From: Streptomyces sp. HNM0575
Lineage (GTDB): Bacteria; Actinomycetota; Actinomycetes; Streptomycetales; Streptomycetaceae
DNA length: 64,000 nt
Assembly: GCF_012726265.1 (NCBI RefSeq)
Contig: NZ_JAASAG010000008.1
Location: 310,001 to 374,000 of the forward strand
Direction: 5' to 3'
Numbering within the stretch: position 1 is the first letter of the stretch; every line of letters starts with the position of its first letter. This document shows, piece by piece, positions 62,814-64,000 of this stretch. The notes beneath the pieces were generated by a model. That model did not search any database and was not told where the DNA came from. It saw only the letters and a program-made list of their open reading frames with translations. The position numbers and the translations under genes were made by a program.

Positions 62814-63673
62814 GCGGCACCCTTGGAGTCTTCGCCGTCCGAGTCGCCGTCGCCCGTGGCCATGCCCTTGCCACCGGCTTCGCCGTCCCCGCCGTTGTCG
62901 TCGCCGTCGCCCGTGGTCGTGCCGCCGGGGGCCGGGGGGACCAGGCCGCCGTCGAGCCGTCCGTCGACGAGCGTGAGGTTGCGGTCCGCGAGCGTGGGTC
63001 CCACCGCGTCCGCCGCCTCCGGGTCTCCCGGTGTCACCTTCGGCAGCATCACCGCCGGGTCGTGGGTGGTGAGCACCACGGTGATGTCGTGGGTACGGGC
63101 TGCGGTGGTCAGGGTGCGCAGCACCTGGGCGCGCTCCGCCTGGTGCAGCGGGGCGGTCGGCTCGTCGGCGAAGACGATCGCGGGGGCGGGCGCGAGGGCG
63201 CGGGCGATGGCCACGCGCTGACGCTGCGACTGGCGCAGTGCCGAGGGGCGCTTGCGCGCGCAGTCGCCGACGTCGAGCCGTTCCAGCCACTCGACGGCTG
63301 CCTTGCGGGCGGCGCGTGAACCGGCGCCGCACAGCAGCATCGGCAGCGCGGCGTTCTCCCATGCGGTCAGTTCCGGGATGAGCTGCGGTTCGCTGCCGAC
63401 CCAGCCGAAGCGGTCGCGCCGCAGCCGTTCGCGCGAGGTGCGGGAGAGGGTGTGCACGGGCACGCTGTTGAACCAGATCTCACCGTCGTGCGGGGTGAGT
63501 TGACCCGACAGGCAGCTCAGCAGAGTCGTCTTGCCGCTGCCTCGGGGTCCGGTGACGGAGACGATCTCGCCGGCGCGGACGCCGATCGATACGCCTTGAA
63601 GTGCGGGGGAACCGCCGTACGAGTAATGCAGTCCGCGTGCCCAGAGCACGTCGTTGTCCGGGGGTGCTGCCAC
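62795..63673 (-). CDS. ABC transporter ATP-binding protein with atypical signature
   Basis: The protein has a good Walker A (GPRGSGKTTLL, near residue 42) and Walker B (AIVFADEPT). The signature is degenerate: where LSGGQ is expected there is LRQSQ followed by RQRVAIARAL, and the D-loop Asp of GALD is replaced, reading APLH. These changes would weaken canonical dimer ATP binding; I recall a group of Streptomyces ABC proteins with the same LRQS and PLH pattern, so it is a family trait. The C-terminal 50 residues are Gly/Asp-rich and disordered. GTG 63673 is favoured over GTG 63688 because GGAGG lies 8 nt upstream. Confidence 0.87.
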   Translation of the reverse strand: MAAPPDNDVLWARGLHYSYGGSPALQGVSIGVRAGEIVSVTGPRGSGKTTLLSCLSGQLTPHDGEIWFNSVPVHTLSRTSRERLRRDRFGWVGSEPQLIPELTAWENAALPMLLCGAGSRAARKAAVEWLERLDVGDCARKRPSALRQSQRQRVAIARALAPAPAIVFADEPTAPLHQAERAQVLRTLTTAARTHDITVVLTTHDPAVMLPKVTPGDPEAADAVGPTLADRNLTLVDGRLDGGLVPPAPGGTTTGDGDDNGGDGEAGGKGMATGDGDSDGEDSKGAACSLSV

Positions 63674-63892
63674 TGAGGGCACCTCCACTCACCTTGGCTC
63701 TGCTGGTCCCTGCCCGGCCCTGTCCCACGGAAGGGTGAAGAGGGGCCCCGGGCGGTCGGTCACAGGAACCGTAAGGAGAGGGTGGCGGCCATCCGTCGCC
63801 ATCCGCCGGGGCGCGGCGCAGATTCCACCGAACGGGCCTCGCAGATGGCCCCGCCAGTTCGCGTCCTCCGCGGCCCTGCCCGGGCCTCGCCG

Positions 63893-63924
63893 CGGGCCCG
63901 GCCCGCCGGGACGGGCCGGGCCCG
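63893..63924. terminator. Terminator following the rightmost gene
   Basis: A perfect 13-bp GC stem (63893-63905 with 63912-63924), loop CCGGGA, lies 12 bp beyond the stop of the leftward gene at the right edge. Confidence 0.75.
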
Positions 63925-63935
63925 GGGACGGCGGC

Positions 63936-64000
63936 TCAGTCCTCGTTCGTGAGGTGGGTCGGGGCGAACATCCGCAGTTCGGCGGGGAGGACCACCACCG
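63936..64000 (-). CDS. 3' end of an unidentified leftward gene
   Basis: The stop codon TGA is at 63938-63936 on the minus strand. The visible C-terminus reads VVVLPAELRMFAPTHLTNED, ending just before a strong terminator, which supports a real gene entering from the right. The sequence is too short to identify the protein. Confidence 0.6.
   Translation of the reverse strand, partial: VVVLPAELRMFAPTHLTNED

Overview
This 64-kb window is chromosomal DNA from a high-GC actinomycete, almost certainly Streptomyces or a close relative. Evidence: strong GC bias at third codon positions, many GTG/TTG starts, only one in-frame TTA codon that I could find, and a run of core genes in the order I remember from Streptomyces coelicolor (yceD-like gene, rpmF, rnc, mutM, acyP, smc, glcP, ftsY, nsdA, amtB-glnK-glnD, ffh, rpsP-khpA-rimM-trmD-rplS, four signal peptidases, yraN-comM-dprA, whiG, rpsB-tsf-pyrH-frr-cdsA, rlmN). 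Function calls come from reading the translated proteins; no database search was possible.

Layout. 1-9.8 kb: a cut-off coiled-coil protein, a DUF177 protein, ribosomal protein L32, RNase III, Fpg glycosylase, a secreted CAP protein, acylphosphatase and SMC. 10-16 kb: glucose permease GlcP, FtsY, a primase/polymerase-like protein and the developmental regulator NsdA. 16-20.7 kb: the ammonium/PII operon amtB-glnK-glnD behind a GlnR-like site. 21-24.7 kb: Ffh, a GNAT protein and a secreted HAD phosphatase. 24.8-33.7 kb: an inserted eight-gene leftward cluster matching the complete Escherichia coli yhf set (yhfZ, Y, U, T, php, yhfS, X, W). 34-48 kb: a conserved hypothetical, the rpsP-to-rplS ribosome and tRNA-modification genes, sipWXYZ, DUF2469, yraN-comM-dprA, whiG, a TetR regulator and an M23 protein. 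48.8-55.7 kb: rpsB, tsf, pyrH, frr, cdsA, a small orphan gene and rlmN. 55.8-60 kb: a TPP riboswitch and a three-gene thiamine ABC importer. 60-64 kb: a heptanucleotide repeat tract, a LOG-family protein, an ABC exporter pair with an atypical ATPase, and the 3' end of one more gene.

Most noteworthy: (1) the complete yhf cluster, whose substrate is unknown to me, with a promoter of TTGGCA-17-TATTAT form, an inverted repeat covering it and apparently leaderless translation of its regulator; (2) the single TTA codon of the window lying at the start of nsdA, which suggests bldA control of a developmental repressor; (3) a TPP riboswitch whose 3' end contains the Shine-Dalgarno sequence of thiB; (4) paired DnaA-box-like sites 18 bp apart upstream of yraN and rpsB; (5) many low-complexity or tandem-repeat expansions inside otherwise conserved enzymes (GlnD, Php, YhfW, SipX).
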